A DNA stretch of 64,000 nt from Streptomyces cadmiisoli. GTDB lineage: Bacteria; Actinomycetota; Actinomycetes; Streptomycetales; Streptomycetaceae. Positions 46,084 through 53,982 of this stretch are shown piece after piece (within the stretch, counting starts at the first letter, position 1; each line of letters opens with the position of its first letter). Under the pieces are notes generated by a model. The model was not told the origin of the DNA. It ran no database searches and worked only from the letters and a program-made list of their open reading frames with translations. The translations under genes were made by a program, and so were the position numbers. The stretch lies in assembly GCF_003261055.1 (NCBI RefSeq), contig NZ_CP030073.1:186001-250000 (forward strand). The letters are read 5' to 3'.

Positions 46084-46500
46084 GTGACGGCAAAGAAGAA
46101 GCTTGCAATGGTCCTGGCCCCGACTGTTTCAGCTCTGGGGCTTGTAGTCGGCGGGGTCGGGTCCGCTTCTGCCTCCGACGTCGACGTCATGGCCTACAGT
46201 TGCCAAGACAATGAGGTCTGCTTCTACCAGCATTCCAACTACACCGGTTCGGTATTCGTGCCGTCCGAGCTGAAGTATCGTTCCGCTGTTGTAGACTTCG
46301 GTATTCGTAATTTCGTCAACGGAGTCAACACCGACAACGCGGTGTCTTCCGTCAAGAACACAACGGGCTGGATGTTCTGCGCATATGATCGCCCGTACCA
46401 GAAAAACCTTATGCACTACTTGCGCATCGATACGGACGACAACTTCGTTGGCGATAAGGCGCATCTCAATGACCGCATCAGCTCTGTAGGACCCTGCTAG
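46084..46500 (+). CDS. secreted I36-type (crystallin-like) protein, paralogue A
   Basis: A 138-aa protein starting at GTG 46084 (AAGGA 6 nt upstream). The signal peptide TAKKKLAMVLAPTVSALGLV ends SASAS near residue 31. The mature body has the peptidase-inhibitor-I36/beta-gamma-crystallin-like pattern: SCQDNEVCFYQHSNYTGSVF, VNGVNTDNAVSSVKNTTGW, MFCAYDRPYQ, LNDRISSVGPC. Four Cys likely form two disulfides. It is close to two other copies at 49601 and 51311. Members inhibit metalloproteases in some Streptomyces, but function here is unproven. Confidence 0.85.
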   Translation: MTAKKKLAMVLAPTVSALGLVVGGVGSASASDVDVMAYSCQDNEVCFYQHSNYTGSVFVPSELKYRSAVVDFGIRNFVNGVNTDNAVSSVKNTTGWMFCAYDRPYQKNLMHYLRIDTDDNFVGDKAHLNDRISSVGPC

Positions 46501-47052
46501 GTGCATTAAGCGCGGCCCACTGATCGGGTGACGTGAACCTTGCGCGCCACGCACCGTGCTCCCGTGCCGTTGAGGAAGATATGGGATGTCTCAACCCACC
46601 GGCGCGGGAGCTTCGTTGATTTCCCGCTTCACGACGTCGCGTCCGGCCCACACTATGTTGGCCCCCGTTGCTGTCGGCTGTGGGTTCGCGGTCGGCAGGG
46701 CGCACGCGTACGGCTTGGATCGATCTTCTCGGTGATGCCGCCGAGGCTGTGTGCTGTGTGCCGCCGACCTTGGGTCTGCTGCTGGGACGGCACCTTCGCT
46801 GGGTGCGACCGGAGGGGCGCCAACCGTGCCGCGGTGAGTGCGGACCGGCCCGGACTCACAGCGCATTCGGACGTAGAAGGGAAGGGTTCGGCCACCTCGT
46901 GGTCGATGACGGCCACGGCAAGAAGCACAAGCCCGTAGAGCGGGGCGGTCGCGTGAGGTGAGGGGCGATGCATGCCCGGTCGGCCGGAACCGCAGTCTTG
47001 CCAACCCCGGTCGGAGCGGGCCGGGCGACGGGGCAGCCACCCGGCCATGAGG
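46501..47052. other. gene-poor region with a lipoprotein-like fragment
   Basis: The plus strand near 46880-46925 reads EGFGHLVVDDGHGKKHKP, which matches part of the lipoprotein encoded at 47721-48932 (GFGHLVVDDGHGKS). It is probably a duplicated and decayed fragment. Nothing else was recognised. Confidence 0.4.
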
Positions 47053-47241
47053 TCAGTCGGCAGCGCACGACTGTGCCGCGGGGTGGCGATAACGCGTTGT
47101 CCCACTGTGAGGACGACCGCCCCGCCATTCGACCCATCCCGGATCGTCACGGACGTTCTCCGGATCGGCAACTCCAGCGGCCTCGAGGAGCACGACCAGG
47201 TCGTGATCCGAGTAGGCAGTCCCGAGGATCTCCGAGCACAC
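47053..47241 (-). CDS. short hypothetical ORF or fragment
   Basis: Starts MCSEILGTAYSDHDLVVLLE, AAGVADPENVRDDPGWVEWR and then degrades. The first ~45 codons look coding and may be the 5' end of a truncated gene. Function unknown. Confidence 0.3.
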   Translation of the reverse strand: MCSEILGTAYSDHDLVVLLEAAGVADPENVRDDPGWVEWRGGRPHSGTTRYRHPAAQSCAAD

Positions 47242-47449
47242 CGTGAGCCGGCGGCTGCCGAAGACCTCAGGACCTCAATCACCGGGCAGCGCACCGGGTA
47301 GGACAAGGTGACGCCCGCACAGCAGTGCCTGCCGGAGATACTCGGAGCAGAACCCGCTGACACCGGCAACGTGCCAGTCGTAAGGCGACCGGTAGAAGAC
47401 CACCCTCATCGTCACGCGCCAGTTCCACGCTTGTGAGAGGCATGTGCGG

Positions 47450-47590
47450 GTGGTGCCCCACCAGTACGTCGATACCGTAGACGGAGCGCCCGTGCGTGTC
47501 GGCCTCTTCCTCGACAACACCCGCTGGCGCGCCGCGAAGCTCAACGAAGAGCACCGTGCCGACCACTTTGCACTCGGCGTGCGCTCGTAG
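47450..47590 (+). pseudogene. helicase-associated-domain-like fragment
   Basis: About 46 codons read VRVGLFLDNTRWRAAKLNEE, HRADHFALGVRS, then TAG. This resembles the last repeat of the helicase-associated domain found at the C-terminus of large actinobacterial DEAD-box proteins (G-x-FLxNTR, AALG). The rest of such a gene is absent. Confidence 0.4.
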
Positions 47591-47720
47591 AACACCGCTG
47601 CCGTTCACGGCAGGCTGACCAGGGTGTAGCCGGGGGCGACTGGACGCTGGTTGAAGCTGCTTCGTACGCACCTGTGGATCGGTGCGGCGGGTTTCGCGGA
47701 GGACTGGTGGTGCTGGTTTG

Positions 47721-48932
47721 TCACTTGCGAGTGACTCGTTGCCATGCTGGGTCGAGGGCGATCGCCTTCAGTTGGGCGGTGTCGAGGGCGGGGTCAGGCC
47801 GGGTGGGGGCAAAGGGGTAGGCAGAGGTGTTGAGGGCGGAGACGACGATGCGTATGCCGTCTTCGCGGAAGGTATCGGCGGTCCATTCGATCGTGGTTGT
47901 GTGGCCTTGGTTGACGGGCTTCTTGTGAATGTTGAGGCGGGTGCCGTCGGGGAGGGTCTCGGCCTTCTCGAACAGCTTGGTCATGCTGCCGTCATCGGGC
48001 TTCCATCGCTGGACGTTGACGGCGACGAGACTTTTGCCGTGACCGTCATCGACCACAAGGTGGCCGAAGCCATCCGTGCCGCCAGGCTGCGCGTGGCGGA
48101 GTCCGGCCGGAAGGAGTTGTCCGAGCACTCGACTGATGTCCATGCCGGTCGGCTGCCAGCCCCCATTTGGCCCGGCGGGTGGCTTGGGCACTGCGTTGAG
48201 GACGGGTTTCCAAGTCGCAGAGGTGGCGACGGCTGTCAACTGCTTGAGTGCCAGTGGCAGGGGCGTTGACGCGGAGCCGGTCTGGGCTTGCGGGTCGGCG
48301 ACCTGGGTAACGAGAACCTGCCCGCCGTCCTGGAAGATCAGGCGTGAGGTGAGGACTTTGCCGCCGGACGGATTCTTCGCGTTCTGGGGTGACTGATCCT
48401 GCACCAGGGTGCCACCGTCGGGCAGCTTGGAGACGCTGCAGCGACTGTAGGGGTAAAAGGCTGTGTCCGGGCACTGCGACACTGCGGACGGAACAGGAAG
48501 CGGAAGCCGACCGAGGACTACTTGCACATGAGCAGACTTGCCGTCCCGCTCGAAGACCAGTTCGGCCGACGGCAGCGTTTCGGGTTTCGCGCTCACGCCC
48601 TTCCCTCGTTTCCCGGAGGTCTTGCCTTGTGGAAGCGACGCCTCGAGCAGACGCACCATGTCCTGCGACGACGCTGACTCCGAAGCCGAAGATTGGCCCG
48701 AGTCCTGCGAAGCGGCACAGCCAGTGACAACCACGGCGCTCAGCCCAGTCATCACGATCACCGCGGTTGCTCTGCGCCAACCGGAGAAGGCGTTGCCGCG
48801 GGCCGGCTGGCTTCTTTCTGACGTGCTCTCGGATGCCGGCGAGACGTGTGTAGGTGAGGGCGGGGCGATCTCACGTGGTGGGGTGAGGCGCGGTCGGCCA
48901 GGCGGGCGCAGACCGGTGCGGTCGACGAGCAT
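47721..48932 (-). CDS. membrane-anchored lipoprotein with long N-terminal region
   Basis: About 403 aa from MLVDRTGLRPPGRPRLTPPR (48932); a frame extension to 49049 is possible. A Pro/Ser-rich ~55-residue cytoplasmic-looking segment precedes WRRATAVIVMTGLSAVVVTG and then Cys, so the protein is either a lipoprotein with an unusually long leader or single-pass. The extracellular part contains repeated LTAVATSATWKPVL / LKAIALDPAWQRV endings, typical of a Streptomyces family encoded beside ECF sigma factors. No sigma gene is visible here. Confidence 0.7.
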   Translation of the reverse strand: MLVDRTGLRPPGRPRLTPPREIAPPSPTHVSPASESTSERSQPARGNAFSGWRRATAVIVMTGLSAVVVTGCAASQDSGQSSASESASSQDMVRLLEASLPQGKTSGKRGKGVSAKPETLPSAELVFERDGKSAHVQVVLGRLPLPVPSAVSQCPDTAFYPYSRCSVSKLPDGGTLVQDQSPQNAKNPSGGKVLTSRLIFQDGGQVLVTQVADPQAQTGSASTPLPLALKQLTAVATSATWKPVLNAVPKPPAGPNGGWQPTGMDISRVLGQLLPAGLRHAQPGGTDGFGHLVVDDGHGKSLVAVNVQRWKPDDGSMTKLFEKAETLPDGTRLNIHKKPVNQGHTTTIEWTADTFREDGIRIVVSALNTSAYPFAPTRPDPALDTAQLKAIALDPAWQRVTRK

Positions 48933-49600
48933 GGAAAAATCACCGTGTCTTTGGATGTTCGAGGCTGGGGAGACCGGCCCATAGAGGATTCGGGCCACGG
49001 TTTCGTGGGCGTCATACGCGCGATCCGCAAGTTGGCGCCGGTCACTCAACTGCGGGCTGAGGCAAGCCCAGCGGCAAATACTTCGGAGTGGATGTTTCTG
49101 CTTGCGGGGCCGGCTCGGGGTTCGATGAAGCCCGCCAAGTCGGTGACTTGCACGGGCCGCTCATCTGCCCCTCACAGCGAGAGAGCGCAAACACCCGACG
49201 GCACCACGCCAGTCAACGCTGTTCCGTGGGACCGCGCCGGCACGGGGGCGCGAACCGGGTCGGACTCGGTGATGACCATCGATGGAGCACGTCGGGATCG
49301 GTGCCAGGCCACGCACCCCCCGAAGCAGCCCAGGTGAGCCCTCAGGGCGAGGGTCCGATGTCTGCTGTCCCGCACCTGTATGCCGGGCTACGGCGCCGAA
49401 TCCGGCGCTGAGGCGCACGAGCATATCTGTGGCGATCGCTATGGCGCCCCGCTCCACCAGGGCATACGAGCCCTGGTGCAGCAGACTTTGGGAGCCAACG
49501 AAGCTCCTGCGCCCACGAGTGAGTCCTCGAAGACCCACCTCCACAGCACGCGAGCCTCGCACGGCGTATACCGCTGACGTCGCCCAATCAGTGGGTTCGG
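48933..49600. other. no convincing gene (668 nt)
   Basis: Frames on both strands are random-looking. The stretch before the lipoprotein start (MSDRRQLADRAYDAHETVAR in frame) could be an N-terminal extension of that gene. Confidence 0.35.
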
Positions 49601-50017
49601 TCAAGAACAGGGCTGGACAGAGCTGATGCGGTCGTTGAGATACGCCCACTGCTGGCCCACGAAGTTTGCGCCGTCATCAGCCCCCAGTGTCCCCTGGTAG
49701 TGCTGCATGAACGGGCGATCGTAGAAACAGAAGCGCCAGCCGGTCGTGTTGATGACCGAAGACACCGCATTGTCGGCATTGGCCCCGTTGACAAATTTCT
49801 TAACACCGAAATCGGAGACAACGGAATGATACTTCAGCTCGTCCGGCACAAACACCGAACCGGTGTAGTTACTGTGCTGGTAGAAGCAAACCTCATTGTC
49901 CTTGCAGGTGTACGCCATAGCTTCTGCATCCGAGGCGGAAGCGGGTCCGGTTCCGGCGACTGCGATTGCGATTGCAGACAGAGCCGGAGCCACGATCTTG
50001 GCAAGCTTGCTCTTCAA
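49601..50017 (-). CDS. secreted I36-type protein, paralogue B
   Basis: A 138-aa protein. The start is TTG 50017: AAGGAG lies ~6 nt upstream, and MKSKLAKIVAPALSAIAIAV then aligns with paralogues A and C. The mature part repeats the family pattern (YTCKDNEVCFYQHSNYTGSV, NAVSSVINTTGWRFCFYDRP, LNDRISSVQPCS), with a GADDGANFVGQQWAY insert that varies among copies. Its upstream palindrome at 50113-50154 is 96 nt from the start. Confidence 0.85.
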   Translation of the reverse strand: MKSKLAKIVAPALSAIAIAVAGTGPASASDAEAMAYTCKDNEVCFYQHSNYTGSVFVPDELKYHSVVSDFGVKKFVNGANADNAVSSVINTTGWRFCFYDRPFMQHYQGTLGADDGANFVGQQWAYLNDRISSVQPCS

Positions 50018-50112
50018 AGTAATCTCCTTTGAGATCCTCATGGTGAGGACGGCAACTACAGCAACTGAGTTTAGGCGATGCGCACGGCACTCCAGGCACT
50101 TTGATGTCTCAT

Positions 50113-50154
50113 CCTGGTGGCCTCAATGGGACCTGACCCATTGAGGCCACCAGG
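50113..50154 (-). promoter_or_regulatory. perfect 18-bp palindrome upstream of paralogue B
   Basis: CCTGGTGGCCTCAATGGG (50113-50130) and CCCATTGAGGCCACCAGG (50137-50154) are exact inverted repeats with a 6-nt centre ACCTGA. This is the best-preserved copy of the element shared by the three I36-type genes. It could be an operator or a promoter-proximal hairpin. Confidence 0.75.
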
Positions 50155-50914
50155 CCAATGATCGAATTCGTGAACCTAGGAGAGGGCTCAAAATAGCTCG
50201 GGGGAACACTCGGCAAGGACGAATGGCCAGCGGGTGACTCGCGTCGCGGTAGCACTGGCGGCAACATAGCGGCCCACAGCGGAGAACCCGGGTGCAACGG
50301 TAAGGACCAGATGCGACGACGCACGATCTTCGTACCTCGCGGCATTCGACGTGGTGGCCCCATCAGAACGGAGAGGCATGACCTGACTGCTACATCGGCT
50401 CCAGGTAGCGCACCGCAGCTTCCCGAAACCTTTGTCATGGTTTCCAGAGCACAAAGTATTGGTAAATGAGTTATATGTCACATGCTGTTACTGTCACGTC
50501 TGACCGTGTTCAATGTGTACACCGATAACCTTGTCGAATGGGTGGTCAGGCACGAATTTCAGTCGGCCGGCCAGCGTGAGCTGAGCGACACGCGCGATAT
50601 CCAGGTATGACCGTCCCAGATTCTCGATGGTGTTCACCTCGTTGCGGTCTGGAGCAGAGACGGCTAGTAAAGGCCGCCGGCCAGGTTTCGGCGGGTGCGG
50701 ATGCGGACAGCCCACACCAAAGGCTTTCTGTCGCCAGGCGCGCGTACGGCACCGCGGAGAACAGAACACCGCCGATCGCCGGTGTTCAACTCCCGCCGTC
50801 CACCCAGGGCCGCGGACCGGACAGGCCACCTAGTCCCCACGCTGCACCGCCGCGACCCGCCGACGGGCCTGCTCCAGGGCACGTCACCAGCGTGACCTGC
50901 ACCGACCGGAAGAA
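50155..50914. other. no convincing gene
   Basis: A minus frame (50829-50494) has VFCSPRCRTRAWRQKAF, reminiscent of a small Cys/Arg motif, and ENLGRSYLDIARVAQLTLAG, but no family was recognised and ends are unclear. Confidence 0.35.
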
Positions 50915-50953
50915 GATAGCGCTGCCGCCGACTTCGTCGGCGGCAGCGCTATC
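50915..50953. terminator. perfect 18-bp hairpin with 3-nt loop
   Basis: GATAGCGCTGCCGCCGAC (50915-50932), loop TTC, GTCGGCGGCAGCGCTATC (50936-50953). Read on the minus strand it is followed by TTCTTCC, so it could terminate transcripts coming from the right; on the plus strand no T-tract follows. Confidence 0.55.
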
Positions 50954-51310
50954 CCACACTCCGGCAATACCTTCGAACTGCCCCGCCAGAGGCCATACAC
51001 CCCAGCATCCCGATCCTCAGCCCCTCGACCAGGGGTGTCAGACAGACACTCATAGTGTTGAGGCGCGCTGACACGAACCCGACATCGCGACATCCGCCTT
51101 CACTTGAAGGACAAGACAGGGAGCCCTCGTGTGACAGGTGTCGTGAAATTCAGGCGAGTCGGCCATCCGAAACCAGTCCGACCGACGGCATTTCGGGCGG
51201 AGATTCTCGTCCCCGCGCAACTGGCGCTGTCCGCGCTGCCCCATGACGTCGTGACCCGACAGCACGGCCGCACTCAAAATCGTGCCGGGGGCCTCGACCG
51301 CTACCTGCTG

Positions 51311-51715
51311 TCAGCAGTAGGAAGCCGAGCTGATGGCGTCGTTGGCGTACCTGTTGCCGAAGTCCAGCTGGTCGTCGAGGGGAACGGAGCCGTAGTAGTT
51401 CTGCATCCGCGGGGCCTCGTAGAAGCACACCTTCCAACCGGTCATGTTCCTGATCGAGGACACTGCGTTGTTAGCGCTGGCCCCGTTGGTGAAGGTCCGA
51501 CCCGCAAAGTCGAGTACGGGCTTTCCGGCCTTCATCTCGTTCGGCACAAACACCGAACCGGTGTAGTTGGCGTGCTGGTAGAAGCAGACCTCGTTGTCCT
51601 GGCAGTTATAGGCCATGACGTCGGCGTCGGAAGCGGAGGACGGCCCGGCTCCGGCGACGGCTATGGCGACAGCCGACAGAGCGGGAGCCATGATCATGGC
51701 AAGCTTCTTCTTCAA
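51311..51715 (-). CDS. secreted I36-type protein, paralogue C
   Basis: A 134-aa protein with TTG start at 51715 (GAGGGAGA ~6 nt before) giving MKKKLAMIMAPALSAVAIAV and a signal ending PSSASA. The mature part is YNCQDNEVCFYQHANYTGSV, FVPNEMKAGKPVLDFAGRTF, NAVSSIRNMTGWKVCFYEAP and a shorter tail ending NDAISSASYC. It is closest to A and B by eye. Its palindrome (51811-51848) lies 96 nt upstream, the same distance as for B. Confidence 0.85.
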   Translation of the reverse strand: MKKKLAMIMAPALSAVAIAVAGAGPSSASDADVMAYNCQDNEVCFYQHANYTGSVFVPNEMKAGKPVLDFAGRTFTNGASANNAVSSIRNMTGWKVCFYEAPRMQNYYGSVPLDDQLDFGNRYANDAISSASYC

Positions 51716-51810
51716 AACGATCTCCCTCGTGATACCCGGATAAGGCGGAAACTTCAGCAACTGAGCTTAGGGGGGAAGCGCTGCACTCCAGTCAATTTGG
51801 CATTGCATCC

Positions 51811-51848
51811 TGGTGGCCACAATGGGACCTGACCCAATGAGGCCACCA
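51811..51848 (-). promoter_or_regulatory. palindrome upstream of paralogue C
   Basis: TGGTGGCCACAATGGG (51811-51826), centre ACCTGA, CCCAATGAGGCCACCA (51833-51848): a 16-bp inverted repeat with two mismatches. The six-base centre and flanks equal those of the element before paralogue B. Confidence 0.7.
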
Positions 51849-52001
51849 CACTGCCACTGAACCCTTACAGAGAGCTCGAAATAGCCCAGATGCATCAGAG
51901 CCGTGAGCCACGTCATATCCGCGGCTCGTCACAGACGGCATGTGATCGGTGTCTTCATGTGGAGCAAATCACGAAGCGGGAGATGCCCGGTAGATGAAAA
52001 A

Positions 52002-52253
52002 ATGCTCGCAGCCGATATGGGCGCGTTTAGCGCTCTTTCGGTCTCGCCGGCCCTGGCTGATGACGCCAGTACAACTGGCTGCCATAGGCACTACTACCTC
52101 AAGGGACCTCAGGTCCAGGTTGACAACTACCCCAGCAACGGCGCCAAGGATTGGACGAAGGCTCAGGCCACGCGTGTCTATTTCGCGCACCACGGGATCA
52201 CATACGTACCAGAGATCATGCTGGACAAGCACCAAGTTCATGAGCAGAACTGA
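52002..52253 (+). CDS. small possibly secreted hypothetical protein
   Basis: About 83 residues from MLAADMGAFSALSVSPALAD, which looks like a short or truncated signal peptide ending ALA. It continues CHRHYYLKGPQVQVDNYPSN and ends VPEIMLDKHQVHEQN. The frame is open upstream to 51903 without a better start. It may be a degraded member of a small secreted family; function unknown. Confidence 0.4.
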   Translation: MLAADMGAFSALSVSPALADDASTTGCHRHYYLKGPQVQVDNYPSNGAKDWTKAQATRVYFAHHGITYVPEIMLDKHQVHEQN

Positions 52254-52417
52254 GGTCAAGTGAAGTCAGCAGATCTGCAACTACGCCAAGGTCAGCCGGT
52301 ACCCGCTTCTCTGGGTTCATGAATGCTCGCCCCCGTTGGCGCTCCTATGTGAGACATGGTTCCGTGCGGCCTGGCAACTCACGACGTGCCCCGGGCTACT
52401 CGTGAGCTATGTACTGG

Positions 52418-52444
52418 TACCACCAGCTAGCTATGATGGTGGTA
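52418..52444 (+). promoter_or_regulatory. inverted-repeat operator overlapping the antitoxin start
   Basis: TACCACCA (52418-52425) and TGGTGGTA (52437-52444) form an inverted repeat whose right end includes the A of the ATG start. AGCTAGCT (52425-52432) is a second small palindrome inside. This is a likely autoregulatory site for the ribbon-helix-helix antitoxin. Confidence 0.5.
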
Positions 52445-52707
52445 TGGCAAAGCAGACGAACATCCGACTGGACGACGCAGTCAAGGCTGCCGCCGAGGAA
52501 CGGGCCAAGCGCCGCGGGCTGAGCTTGCAGGGATACGTGGCCGACTTGATCGAGGCCGATCTGAACCAGTCACGCGCAGCCTTCATGGCCGGCGCCGCGG
52601 CGTTCCTGGCTGCGTACACAGAGGAGTTCGAGGCGGAAGTCGGTGAGGACCGGTATCCCGGTCTCCCGGTCAGGCCGGCGGAGACCGCACCGAAGGACGC
52701 CGCGTGA
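52444..52707 (+). CDS. ribbon-helix-helix antitoxin
   Basis: An 87-aa protein. AKQTNIRLDDAVKAAAEERA then KRRGLSLQGYVADLIEADLN is an MetJ/Arc-type ribbon-helix-helix DNA-binding domain. The C-terminal half (TEEFEAEVGEDRYPGLPVRP) is acidic and flexible, as in antitoxins that wrap their toxin. The next gene overlaps by GTGA. The operator at 52418-52444 suggests autoregulation. Confidence 0.85.
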   Translation: MAKQTNIRLDDAVKAAAEERAKRRGLSLQGYVADLIEADLNQSRAAFMAGAAAFLAAYTEEFEAEVGEDRYPGLPVRPAETAPKDAA

Positions 52708-53069
52708 ACCTGCGCATCGACCTCGCCTGGATCCTGGCAGTGGCGCAGCAGATGCCGGGGGATCCTCAGGTCATCGACTACGGCGTGCCGGTCGCAGCGG
52801 AAGCGCGCCATCGGGCAGAGATTCTTGACCACGAGGTCTACCCCGAGTCCCATCACAAAGCTGCGGCACTGCTGTGCGAGCTGGCGAGAAACCCGAGCCT
52901 GGAGGCGAGGAACCTTCTGTTCGCAGCCACAGTGACCGCGGCGTACCTGTCGGCATGCGGCCTGCCGGTGAGCCCTGGCCTGGACACCGTCCTCCCGCTG
53001 GCCCGCGCCGCCCGGGACGGGATGCCGGTGCGGGAGGTCGCTGCTCAGATCAAGACCTGGACAAGCTGA
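52704..53069 (+). CDS. Fic/Doc-like toxin component, degenerate motif
   Basis: A 121-aa protein starting MNLRIDLAWILAVAQQMPGD, overlapping the antitoxin gene by 4 nt. The helical pattern (HHKAAALLCELARNPSLEAR, NLLFAATVTAAYLSACGLPV) matches the short Streptomyces proteins annotated as Fic-family toxins. However, the canonical HPFxxGNGR loop is not readable (NPSLEARN in its place), so AMPylation/phosphorylation activity is doubtful. Together with the antitoxin it forms a two-gene module. Confidence 0.75.
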   Translation: MNLRIDLAWILAVAQQMPGDPQVIDYGVPVAAEARHRAEILDHEVYPESHHKAAALLCELARNPSLEARNLLFAATVTAAYLSACGLPVSPGLDTVLPLARAARDGMPVREVAAQIKTWTS

Positions 53070-53184
53070 TTCCTCCGTCACAAGTACCGCCAGCAGCGGC
53101 CCGGCCGTACTCCAGCCGTAGTTGTGGATCTTGGTGAGCTCCCATCGACAAGCAGCCGAGTACGGGAAAAGCGAGCGAAGTGAG

Positions 53185-53420
53185 GACTCGCTCGGCGAGG
53201 GCACGATCTTCCGGGTCTTCTCCGAAAAGGACGAGCTGCTGCAGGCCTGCATGACCGAGGCGTCCCCGAGCACGCGGTCCGCGAGCTCGACGCGATGGGC
53301 GTATCCCAGCCGCTGCCCAACCGGCTTGCGGAGGCGGCCGAGGCGCTGCTGGCCGCGCCGCGCACCGTGCCGGGGTGCGTCCCGCCGCGATGCCCCAGCG
53401 AAGGGGGTTCCGGCCGCGGC
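53185..53420 (+). pseudogene. TetR-type regulator remnant
   Basis: The strand reads LGEGTIFRVFSEKDELLQAC, MTEA, and after a frame change ELDAMGVSQPLPNRLAEAAE. This is the end of a TetR HTH plus the start of its ligand domain; the first ~40 residues are missing and the rest decays. Confidence 0.5.
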
Positions 53421-53604
53421 GCAGGCAAGCGACGAGTGCGGCTTCCGTCCCAGGTGCGCGTGCTGCACATGATCGTCCGCTTCGGTGCGGCCGTCGCCCG
53501 TGAACATCCGCACCCGAGGGTGGCCCTCATCTGCCTGCCGAACCACTGTCGAAACGCCGCTGGAGGCGACTCCGACCCGTGTGTACAGCAGGTTGTCGCC
53601 CCTC

Positions 53605-53982
53605 TTAGCGGGCGGGCTCGAACAGTTCGATGAGGTTGCCGGTGGGGTCGGCGAGCAGGATCTGGCGCCCTCCGGGGCCCGAGACGACAGCGCTGCTGAA
53701 GGCGAGTCCGGCGCTGCTCAGCCGGTGGGTCTCGGTGTCGAGGTCGTCGACGATCAAGTGGATGCGGTTACCGCCGACGCCCAGATCGCTGGGGGTGGCG
53801 CGGGCGCCTGAAGTGGCCGGGCCGGACAGCAGCAGCCGCAGCGGCCCGCGTGTCACGTCCGCGAAGGCGGGGGCGGGGTGGCTGCGGAGAGTGAAGCCCA
53901 GGTGGGTGGTGTAGAAGTCGATGGCTGCCTGGACGTCGTCGACGAGGTAGCGGACGCTGGCGAACTGATCGGGGGTGGTCAC
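53605..53982 (-). CDS. VOC-family protein of the ars-type locus
   Basis: A 125-aa protein: FASVRYLVDDVQAAIDFYTT, HLGFTLRSHPAPAF and the late LLADPTGNLIELFEPAR (metal Glu) define a single VOC module that would dimerise. It overlaps the ArsR-ArsC gene by 4 nt, so the two are cotranscribed. It has no Cys, unlike ArsI C-As lyases, so an arsenic-carbon lyase role is unlikely. It may bind or open a small molecule. Confidence 0.88.
   Translation of the reverse strand: MTTPDQFASVRYLVDDVQAAIDFYTTHLGFTLRSHPAPAFADVTRGPLRLLLSGPATSGARATPSDLGVGGNRIHLIVDDLDTETHRLSSAGLAFSSAVVSGPGGRQILLADPTGNLIELFEPAR

Noticed and set aside
53605..53982. ArsI-type C-As lyase for the VOC gene in the arsenic locus
   Set aside because: The protein has no cysteines, which ArsI enzymes require for arsenic binding.
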